From Gordonia namibiensis NBRC 108229 (GTDB lineage: Bacteria; Actinomycetota; Actinomycetes; Mycobacteriales; Mycobacteriaceae), in assembly GCF_000298235.1 (NCBI RefSeq), contig NZ_BAHE01000053.1, forward strand, positions 1-64,000: a DNA stretch of 64,000 bases, given 5' to 3'. The translations under genes were made by a program, and so were the position numbers. Shown here one piece after another: positions 57,704-64,000 of the stretch. How positions within the stretch are numbered: the first letter of the stretch is position 1; every line of letters starts with the position of its first letter. The notes under the pieces were generated by a model. It was not told where the DNA came from and made no database searches. It saw only the letters and a program-made list of their open reading frames with translations.

Positions 57704-58381
57704 GTGGCCGGCGGTGACGACGCAGACGATCCCACACCGGAATTCCGCCCCGGGGATCCCTCGGCGGGCAGCGGTGACAGTGGCCGCATGCCCGGTGTCC
57801 CGTGGGATGCCGATCCCACCCACCGTGTCCGTCCCGGCACCGCCCTGATCGCGTCGACCGATCTCATCGAACCGACCTTCGCGCGCACGGTCATCTACGT
57901 CATCGAACACAACGAGGCCGGCAGTCTCGGCGTCATCCTCAACCGCATGAGCCAGACCGCGGTGCACAACCTGCTGCCGCAGTGGACCGACATCGCGGCC
58001 TCGCCTCGCGCCCTCTACGTCGGCGGCCCGGTCAAGCAGGACGCCGCCCTGTGCCTCGGCGTGATGAAGCACGGCTTCGACGTCGACGACCATCCCGCCC
58101 TCCGACCCGTCGACGGTCGGGTTGTCCTCGTCGATCTCGACGCCGACCCCGAGTCGCTGTCGGAGGTGCTCGAAGGAGTGCGCATCTTCGCCGGTTACAG
58201 CGGATGGGGAATCGGTCAGCTCGACGACGAACTCGACCAGGACAGCTGGATGCTCGCCTCGGCGCTCCCCCGGGACCTGCTCGCCCCGCCCGGCGTCGAC
58301 GTCTGGTTCGACATCCTCCGCCGGCAGCCGTGGCCGATGCCGCTTCTCGCGACGCACCCGATCGATCTCAGCCTCAACTGA
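57704..58381 (+). CDS. UPF0301 family protein (YqgE/AlgH)
   Basis: This 225-residue protein has the UPF0301 core: GTALIASTDLIEPTFARTVI, then VIEHNEAGSLGVILNR, YVGGPVKQDAALCLGVM, IFAGYSGWGIGQLDDEL and LLATHPIDLSLN. It corresponds to Rv0038. The function is not established. An N-terminal extension of about 40 residues is low complexity; a shorter start at ATG 57788 is possible. Neither candidate start has a clear ribosome-binding site. Confidence 0.88.
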   Translation: MAGGDDADDPTPEFRPGDPSAGSGDSGRMPGVPWDADPTHRVRPGTALIASTDLIEPTFARTVIYVIEHNEAGSLGVILNRMSQTAVHNLLPQWTDIAASPRALYVGGPVKQDAALCLGVMKHGFDVDDHPALRPVDGRVVLVDLDADPESLSEVLEGVRIFAGYSGWGIGQLDDELDQDSWMLASALPRDLLAPPGVDVWFDILRRQPWPMPLLATHPIDLSLN

Positions 58382-58388
58382 GCCGCCT

Positions 58389-58432
58389 GCTGCCTGAGGT
58401 GCGAGGAGCGCCAGCGACGAGCCACGAAGGCC
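58389..58432. repeat. Intergenic repeat, type 1 copy
   Basis: This 44-base copy of the element at 22104-22146 carries one inserted C in the core (GAGGAGCGCCAGCGACGAGC). It begins 8 bases after the UPF0301 stop. Confidence 0.8.
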
Positions 58433-58584
58433 CCGTGACCCGAGCTCCTCGACCCCGCCCGAAGCAATTGAGAACCACCACGGGTGACCTACCTCACCCT
58501 CGATGCTAAGTTGTGATCGCTTGATCAGGTATCGCCGCGACGACGCTCAGCCGTCGGCGCGGCGAATCACACGCGGGGGTGTGT

Positions 58585-60630
58585 ATGGGCGGGTCGTCGA
58601 AGAGTGTTCGTCTGCTGGCGGGGGTGATCGCACTCGTCGCGGTGCTGGTCGCGCCGACCGTCGTCGCGGGCGCCGCACCGAGCGGACCGACGGGAGGGTC
58701 GGCGGCAGCGCGGTGGGCCGCGAGCCACGACGGCCCGCAACCCTATGCCGGTGTGAACGTCAGCTGGGACGTGCCGATCCGGATGAGCGACGGCACCGTC
58801 CTGCGGGCGAACGTCTACCGGCCCGCCGACGCCCGCGAACGCCCGACGTCGACGAAGACGCCGGTCATCGTCAACATGACCCCGTACACCAAGCTGGTCA
58901 GCTCGATCGGTTCCGCGGTCACCCAGCATCCGGTGCTCGAACCGTTCCTTCTGCAACTCGCCCGGTCGATCAATCTGTCGGGCACCCCGATCGACGGCAT
59001 CAACGACCTCGCCCACACCATCCGTGACGGCGGCGCAAAGACCTTCCTCGTCGACTTCGACCTCGTCCGGAGCGGTTACACGCAGGTCGTCGTCGATGTG
59101 CGCGGCACCGGTTTCTCACAGGGCAAGTGGGATGTCTTCCAGGACCGCGAGCAGCGTGACACCGTCGAGGTCATCGACTGGGCGTCGAAGCAGCGGTGGT
59201 CCAACGGCAAGGTCGGCATGTCGGGTGTGTCCTACTCGGCGATCAACCCGATCCAGGCCGCCAACAAGAACCCGAAGGCGCTCAAGGCGATCTTCCCGGT
59301 CGAACCGGGCGGTGATCTCATCCGCGACATCGTCGCGCCCGGTGGCGCACTCGGCGTCGGCTTCCTCCCCTTGTGGCTGACCCTGGTCAACACCACCAAG
59401 ATGGTTCCGAACGTGGCGTCGATGCTGAACGGCACGTTCGACTGGAAGTGGCTGGCCGACCGGATCGCCGATCCGCTCACCTTCTACCCGCAGCTCCTCG
59501 CCGGCCTCTTCACCCCCGACATCGCGTCGGTGCCGCCGGAGCTCAAGGAGTTGCTGGAGACCGATTCTGGGCCGCGCACGGCCTGGCTCGACCGCGCCGA
59601 GAAGATCACCACGCCGACGTTCATCTACGGCGGTTGGTTCGACCTGTTCACCAACTCCGAAGTCCGCATGTACAACAAGATCCCGCTGCCCCCGGGCAAG
59701 AAGCAGCTCATCATGGGCGACGGCTACCACCTGACCATCGGTGGCGGCCAGCAGGGACGGGCCGGCACACCGCCGCGGCTCGACGTCCTGCAGAAGGCGT
59801 GGTTCGACAAGTGGCTCAAGGGAATCGACAACGGCATCGACTCCTACGGTCCGGTGAATCTCAAGCAGGTCGGCGACTCCTGGATCACCGCACAACAATT
59901 CCCGCGCGCCGGGATGGAACGCCAGCGTCTGTACCTGAGCGACCGTCGTAGCGGCACTGCCCCGTACGCGGTGCGCGACGGCAGCCTGACTCCCAAGGCG
60001 CCGCAGTCGCGCGCCCGCATGACCATCGCCCCCGGCCTCGCACCGGTGTGTTCCCGCGACGCCGCGCAGCAGATGGCCGGCGCGCTGGCCATCTTCCCGG
60101 GCTGCTCCGACGACGCCCGGATCTCCGAACGCGCCGCACTGTCGTTCACCACTCCCCCGCTGACGACGACCCGCAGCGTGTCCGGTTACTCGAATGTCCG
60201 GCTGAACACCGTGCTCGACGCCACGGACGGGTACTGGACGGCCACCCTCAACGACGTCGCCCCGGACGGCACGTCGAAGGTCATCACCTCCGGGCAGGTG
60301 GTGTCGTCGCTGCGCGGGTACGACCGTGCGGCATCACAGTTCGCACCGAACGGCGACGTGATCGACCCGTTCTACAACCTCACCCTGTCGACACGGCAGC
60401 GGGTGGTGCCGGGACGGCCGGTCAGCATCGACATCGGGCTGCTGCCCACCGAGGCGATCGTGAAGCCGGGCCACCGCCTGCGCGTCGACGTGTTCGCGAT
60501 GAACTTCCCGCGTGGTCTCCCATTGCGGCCGTTGCTGAACGAGTCCGGTCTGAAGGCACAGCACATCCAGCTCGACCCGAACCGGCCGAGCTTCGTGAAC
60601 CTGCCGCTGTCGACACCAATCGGTGACTGA
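58585..60630 (+). CDS. Secreted CocE/NonD-family alpha/beta hydrolase
   Basis: This 681-residue protein begins with a signal peptide (VRLLAGVIALVAVLVAPTVV, then AGAAP). The X-Pro dipeptidyl-peptidase-like (CocE) catalytic domain follows, with the nucleophile Ser216 in GMSGVSYSAINP. A jelly-roll C-terminal domain starts near 460. The substrate is unknown; the family includes esterases and acyl hydrolases. ATG at 58585 is preferred to the GTG two codons earlier. The gene ends inside a triple 19-bp tandem repeat and is followed by a strong hairpin. Confidence 0.88.
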   Translation: MGGSSKSVRLLAGVIALVAVLVAPTVVAGAAPSGPTGGSAAARWAASHDGPQPYAGVNVSWDVPIRMSDGTVLRANVYRPADARERPTSTKTPVIVNMTPYTKLVSSIGSAVTQHPVLEPFLLQLARSINLSGTPIDGINDLAHTIRDGGAKTFLVDFDLVRSGYTQVVVDVRGTGFSQGKWDVFQDREQRDTVEVIDWASKQRWSNGKVGMSGVSYSAINPIQAANKNPKALKAIFPVEPGGDLIRDIVAPGGALGVGFLPLWLTLVNTTKMVPNVASMLNGTFDWKWLADRIADPLTFYPQLLAGLFTPDIASVPPELKELLETDSGPRTAWLDRAEKITTPTFIYGGWFDLFTNSEVRMYNKIPLPPGKKQLIMGDGYHLTIGGGQQGRAGTPPRLDVLQKAWFDKWLKGIDNGIDSYGPVNLKQVGDSWITAQQFPRAGMERQRLYLSDRRSGTAPYAVRDGSLTPKAPQSRARMTIAPGLAPVCSRDAAQQMAGALAIFPGCSDDARISERAALSFTTPPLTTTRSVSGYSNVRLNTVLDATDGYWTATLNDVAPDGTSKVITSGQVVSSLRGYDRAASQFAPNGDVIDPFYNLTLSTRQRVVPGRPVSIDIGLLPTEAIVKPGHRLRVDVFAMNFPRGLPLRPLLNESGLKAQHIQLDPNRPSFVNLPLSTPIGD

Positions 60631-60673
60631 CACGCCAATCGGTGACTGACACGCCAATCGGTGACTGACACGG
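60617..60673. repeat. Three tandem copies of a 19-bp unit at the end of the CocE-type gene
   Basis: The unit CAATCGGTGACTGACACGC repeats at 60617, 60636 and 60655 (last base differs in copy 3). The hydrolase stop (60628-60630) lies in copy 1. Confidence 0.9.
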
Positions 60674-60727
60674 CGAGAGGCGCTCGGCGACAGTCGATCT
60701 GACACGGACAGACACACTGACGACACA

Positions 60728-60763
60728 GCTGGAGCCGTCGACTTCTTGGTCGACGGCTCCAGC
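60728..60763. terminator. Bidirectional hairpin terminator
   Basis: A 14-bp perfect stem (60728-60741 with 60750-60763) with an 8-base loop lies between the convergent hydrolase and small membrane protein genes. Confidence 0.85.
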
Positions 60764-60837
60764 GTGTGCGATCTGTGCGGGGGCGCGGTTTCACCGACTA
60801 CATGCCGGTGCGTCCGCGGTTCGCCGCGTCGTTCGGG

Positions 60838-61167
60838 TCAGTGCCGACCAGCGTCGTCCTGCGGTTCTGGACTGCCCGACTTCGCCAGGCCTCTCGCGAT
60901 CATGTAACCGATGGTCAGCCACGTGATGTACTTGAGCGCCTCGGCAGCACCGAACGGATCGACGTCGCCATCGCCACCGCCCACCACCAGCGCGGTGATC
61001 ACGACGGCGAGTACGGCGAGCCCATACGCGATCAGTTCACTCGTCTTCGTCGAAGCCTTTGTCTCTACATCTCGACGGAACCCGACGGGGTTTGGCGCGG
61101 CGATCGGGGGTGCAGAGTGGCCGGGCGCACCGGGATTGGGCGGCCGGTACGGTTCGGGGTTGGTCAT
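60838..61167 (-). CDS. Small conserved membrane protein
   Basis: This 109-residue protein begins MTNPEPYRPPNPGAPGHSAP, a Pro-rich cytoplasmic start. Two hydrophobic segments follow (LIAYGLAVLAVVITALVVGG and ALKYITWLTIGYMIARGLAK) with a charged tail. I do not recognise the family. AAAGG precedes the ATG at 61167 by 8 bases on the minus strand. A short hairpin (61195-61219) lies upstream. It is isolated between two terminator-like structures and so is probably monocistronic. Confidence 0.7.
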   Translation of the reverse strand: MTNPEPYRPPNPGAPGHSAPPIAAPNPVGFRRDVETKASTKTSELIAYGLAVLAVVITALVVGGGDGDVDPFGAAEALKYITWLTIGYMIARGLAKSGSPEPQDDAGRH

Positions 61168-61194
61168 GAGAAGGCCTTTCCTCGAATTGCTCAC

Positions 61195-61219
61195 CCTTCT
61201 CCGGTGACCCCGGAGAAGG
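61195..61219. promoter_or_regulatory. Hairpin upstream of the small membrane protein gene
   Basis: A 10-bp stem (CCTTCTCCGG at 61195, CCGGAGAAGG at 61210) with a 5-base loop sits 28 bases upstream of the start codon. It could be an mRNA leader hairpin or a regulator site. No known riboswitch pattern was recognised. Confidence 0.45.
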
Positions 61220-61373
61220 TGCACCTCTGTGCATCTCAGGGGTCCCCCGCTCAGGGAGCCGCCAAACACCGGGCAAAACAGTCAATCGTGCCGTGTCTCG
61301 CCCGTATCCGTACCCGACCGCATCGAACAGGCCGCGGGCCCGCGATTTTGTTCGACGTGAAGCCAGGTAATCG

Positions 61374-62369
61374 TCAGGAGGTCTCCGCAGCCTCCGCCTC
61401 ACGTCCATACCGCGTGGCCAGCCATGAGCAGATGATGAGCTGGATCTGATGGAAGATCATCAGCGGTAGGACGATGAGGCCGACGGTCGAACCGGCGAAG
61501 AGGACGGTGGCCATCGGGAGTCCGGTGGCGAGGCTTTTCTTGGTGCCGCAGAACTGGATGGCGATGGTGTCCGCGCGGTCGAAGCCGAGTTTCTTCGGCG
61601 CCCAGCCGGTCACCACGAGCATGACCAGCACGAGCAGCAGCGAGATCACCGCGACGGCGATCACCTGGGCGGCGTCGACCGACGACCAGATGCCGTTGAC
61701 GACGCCCTCGCTGAAGGCGACATAGACGACGAGGACGATGGTGCTGCGGTCGGCGAGCTTGGTGATCTTGGCGTGCCGGGCGAAGAACGGGCCGACCCAG
61801 GGTCGAGCGAGCTGACCGATCACGAACGGCACCAGGATCTGCGCCACGATCTTCAGGATCGACGTCGCGTCGATGCTCGCATCGCCGGTGTTGTGCATCA
61901 GCGCGACCACCAGCAGCGGGGTGAGGAACACGCCCAGGATGTTCGACGCGGAGGCGCTGACGATCGCGCCCGCGATGTTGCCCTTCGCCATCGAGGTGAA
62001 CGCGATCGACGACTGCACCGTCGACGGCACGAGGCACAGGAACAGGAGTCCGGCGTAGAGATCGGAACCGATCAGCGGCTCGACGACCGGCTTCAGGGCC
62101 AGACCGATGATCGGGAACGCCACGAACGTGAACGCCAGGATCGTCACGTGGAGGCGCCAGTGCTTCAAGCCTTCGAGTGCTTCACGCGGGTGGAGTCGCG
62201 TGCCGTAGAGGAAGAAGAGGGCGCCGATCGCGATGATGACGACCCACTCGAACACATCCCCGGCGGCACCACGGACGGGCAGGAAAGCGGCGACGACGAC
62301 CGCGGCCACGATCGCGAGGATGAATCCGTCGATCGGTGAGCGGTCGAGAAGGTTCTTGAGCGTGCGCAT
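61374..62369 (-). CDS. Bile acid:sodium symporter (BASS)-family transporter
   Basis: This 331-residue protein has about ten hydrophobic segments. It contains VPSTVQSSIAFTSMAKGNIAGAI near 114-136 and FCGTKKSLATGLPMATVLF near 275, the conserved crossover regions of BASS proteins. It probably transports an organic anion with Na+; the substrate is not known. ATG at 62369 is used. It lies 28 bases downstream of the SdpI-like gene on the same strand, so the two may be an operon. Confidence 0.87.
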   Translation of the reverse strand: MRTLKNLLDRSPIDGFILAIVAAVVVAAFLPVRGAAGDVFEWVVIIAIGALFFLYGTRLHPREALEGLKHWRLHVTILAFTFVAFPIIGLALKPVVEPLIGSDLYAGLLFLCLVPSTVQSSIAFTSMAKGNIAGAIVSASASNILGVFLTPLLVVALMHNTGDASIDATSILKIVAQILVPFVIGQLARPWVGPFFARHAKITKLADRSTIVLVVYVAFSEGVVNGIWSSVDAAQVIAVAVISLLLVLVMLVVTGWAPKKLGFDRADTIAIQFCGTKKSLATGLPMATVLFAGSTVGLIVLPLMIFHQIQLIICSWLATRYGREAEAAETS

Positions 62370-62397
62370 ACGTCAGAGCTGCCGGCCGCAGGCCAGG

Positions 62398-62919
62398 TCA
62401 GGCCTGGGCGGTGTCGCTCGAGCAGACGCCGCGCAGCGAGCACGCACCGCAGCTGCTGGTGCCGCAGTCGGCGGCGGGCTCGGAGGTGCCCTGCTCCCCG
62501 GCGGGCTCGACGTGGCTGTGACCCTCGTCGTGACCCGAGCAGCAGGAGCAACCCGCATCCTCGGCCGGCACGGTGGCAGCGGCGCGGACGCCGATGGCGC
62601 TCACCAGGCCGATGATGACCAGTGCGGCCACCAGGGCGACGACGCCGAAGAGGATCGACCAAGCGCCGTCGACGGCGAGGGTCGGGACGGCGCCCAGGAC
62701 GAGGATCACGCTCGCCCCGATCGTGCCCGGTGCGGCGACACGGTTGGCGACGCGGAAGGCCTCGTCGGAGCGCATGGTCTCGTCGGTGCGAACACCGAAA
62801 CGGCGATTGCGAGGGAGTGAGCCGCGGAGCCCGCGGACCCCGACCGTGGCCCAGAGCCCGGCCAGCGCGAAGAGCAGCACGGCAACGGCGACGGACAGGG
62901 CATTCACGACCCACAGCAT
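62398..62919 (-). CDS. SdpI-family membrane protein with Cys/His-rich tail
   Basis: This 173-residue protein has three hydrophobic segments and the SdpI-type segment SLPRNRRFGVRTDETMRSDEAFRVANR near 33-60. SdpI proteins act in immunity to the SdpC toxin in Bacillus, but many relatives have no known role. After residue 120 comes a soluble tail rich in Cys and His (CSCCSGHDEGHSHVEP, then CGTSSCGACSLRGVC) with a possible metal-binding capacity. The start is ATG at 62919; a GTG four codons later is possible. Confidence 0.75.
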   Translation of the reverse strand: MLWVVNALSVAVAVLLFALAGLWATVGVRGLRGSLPRNRRFGVRTDETMRSDEAFRVANRVAAPGTIGASVILVLGAVPTLAVDGAWSILFGVVALVAALVIIGLVSAIGVRAAATVPAEDAGCSCCSGHDEGHSHVEPAGEQGTSEPAADCGTSSCGACSLRGVCSSDTAQA

Positions 62920-63049
62920 ACGACCGCGTCCACCGTGCAACCGAATCGAGCATCGGCGGTGAGCTGCACCTCATAGACGTGTTCTCCGGTCGCGGGTGAC
63001 GGACTGACCGGATTTCAGGCTGGTCGGGCCCAGGATTTACCCTGGTCGG

Positions 63050-64000
63050 GTGACTTCAGTCGACACCACCAGCACCAACGGCTCCGCCGGCGCCACCGCT
63101 CATCGCTACACCGCGGAGGTTGCGGGCGAGCTCGAGCAGCGCTGGCAGCAGACCTGGTCCGACGAGCGTGCCTACGAGGCGCCCAACCCCGTCGGACCGC
63201 TGGCCGGTGACCTGAGCGCGTTCGGCGGCGGCAGCGCCGACGCACCCGACAAGCTGTTCGTCCAGGACATGTTCCCCTACCCCTCGGGCGCGGGTCTGCA
63301 CGTCGGCCACCCGCTGGGCTTCATCGCCAGCGACGTCTTCGCGCGCTACCAGCGGATGACCGGAAAGAACGTCCTGCACACGATGGGTTTCGACTCCTTC
63401 GGTCTGCCGGCCGAGCAGTACGCGGTTCAGACCGGTACCCACCCGCGCACCACCACCGAGCAGAACATCGAGCGCTACCTCGGTCAGATCCGACGCCTCG
63501 GACTCGGCCACGACGAGCGTCGTCGCGTCGCCACCACCGACGTCGACTTCTACCGCTGGACCCAGTGGATCTTCCTGCAGATCTACAACGCCTGGTTCGA
63601 CGCCGATCAGGGCAAGGCCCGACGCATCTCCGAGCTGGCCGACGAGTTCGCCGCCGGCACCCGCGAACTGACCGGTGAGCACGCCGGGAAGTCCTGGTCG
63701 GATCTGACTGCGGCCGAGCGCACCTCGGTGATCGACGATCACCGCCTCGTCTACCTGAGTGACTCGCTGGTCAACTGGTGCCCCGGTCTGGGCACCGTGC
63801 TGGCCAACGAAGAGGTCACCGCCGACGGTCGCAGCGACCGCGGCAACTTCCCGGTCTTCCGAAAGCATCTGCGGCAGTGGATGATGCGGATCACCGCATA
63901 CTCCGACCGCCTGCTCGACGACCTGGAACTGCTGGACTGGCCGGAGAAGGTCAAGACCATGCAGCGCAACTGGATCGGCCGCTCGCGCGGTGCGCAGGTC
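63050..64000 (+). CDS. leuS: Leucyl-tRNA synthetase, 3' end outside window
   Basis: 317 residues are visible. The class I HIGH-type signature appears as [16 protein letters not shown] near 76-91, and the protein continues with [28 protein letters not shown] and [16 protein letters not shown]. It attaches leucine to tRNA-Leu in the cytosol. The GTG at 63050 has no clear ribosome-binding site, so a leaderless mRNA is possible. The N-terminal 20 residues are low complexity. It matches Rv0041 in position relative to the UPF0301 gene. Confidence 0.96.
   Translation, partial: MTSVDTTSTNGSAGATAHRYTAEVAGELEQRWQQTWSDERAYEAPNPVGPLAGDLSAFGGGSADAPDKLFVQDMFPYPSGAGLHVGHPLGFIASDVFARYQRMTGKNVLHTMGFDSFGLPAEQYAVQTGTHPRTTTEQNIERYLGQIRRLGLGHDERRRVATTDVDFYRWTQWIFLQIYNAWFDADQGKARRISELADEFAAGTRELTGEHAGKSWSDLTAAERTSVIDDHRLVYLSDSLVNWCPGLGTVLANEEVTADGRSDRGNFPVFRKHLRQWMMRITAYSDRLLDDLELLDWPEKVKTMQRNWIGRSRGAQV

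Noticed and set aside
60617-60673. CRISPR-like short repeat
   Set aside because: The three 19-bp copies are directly adjacent without spacers.

Overview
The window is high-GC actinobacterial DNA spanning the chromosomal replication origin. Gene order and protein features point to the Mycobacteriales (Corynebacteriales), most likely Gordonia or a close relative; the genus is inferred from family resemblance and intergenic repeats, not proven. Minus-strand genes run left from oriC (dnaA, dnaN, recF, dciA, gyrB, gyrA, a DUF3566 protein, tRNA-Ile, tRNA-Ala). Plus-strand genes run right (rpmH, rnpA, yidD, yidC, khpB/jag, rsmG, parA, parB). From parB to pcnA the order follows the Mycobacterium tuberculosis Rv3916c-Rv3907c block: GNAT protein, cwlM, trxA, trxB, anti-sigma, sigM, MurJ-pseudokinase, DUF6049, Nudix, pcnA. 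Near the right end, an MFS transporter, a UPF0301 protein and leuS resemble Rv0037c, Rv0038 and Rv0041.

Region by region. 1-6.6 kb: the end of a DUF4190-type membrane protein and a 1,828-residue single-chain biotin-dependent carboxylase with a eukaryote-like layout. 6.6-9.0 kb: a zinc-starvation island, with four cysteine-poor ribosomal proteins facing a CobW/Mrf-like protein and two Zur-like boxes between them. 9.0-12.1 kb: an SDR enzyme, a DJ-1/PfpI protein, a TetR regulator and a DHFR-like reductase. 12.2-20.2 kb: tRNAs and the gyrA-gyrB-dciA-recF block. 20.3-24.3 kb: dnaN, oriC and dnaA. 24.3-33.5 kb: rpmH to parB, interrupted by about 2.2 kb without a convincing gene. Six parS-type sites lie in or near that gap, one of them inside the parA coding sequence. 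33.4-37.9 kb: cell-wall regulator CwlM, the thioredoxin system and the SigM pair. 38.0-41.8 kb: an insertion relative to M. tuberculosis, holding a thiocyanate-hydrolase-like operon and a TetR/membrane hydroxylase pair with two matching operators. 41.8-51.4 kb: lipid II flippase and its partners, Nudix and CCA-adding enzyme. 51.4-64 kb: DAG kinase-like protein, TetR, GlpD, EgtE-like enzyme, aspartate-rich repeat protein, MFS, UPF0301, secreted CocE-type hydrolase, BASS transporter, SdpI-like protein and the start of leuS.

The core genes work together in initiation (DnaA, DnaN, DciA), topology (GyrAB), segregation (ParABS), membrane insertion (YidC, YidD), tRNA maturation (RnpA, PcnA) and control of wall synthesis (CwlM, MurJ-pseudokinase, SigM). 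The best leads are the parS-rich gene-free region, the thiocyanate-hydrolase variant with fused subunits and an altered metal motif, the internal ribosome-binding site in the murJ-pseudokinase gene, and a repeat family that also sits beside oriC and in the glpD stop codon. No CRISPR array, insertion sequence or prophage was seen.
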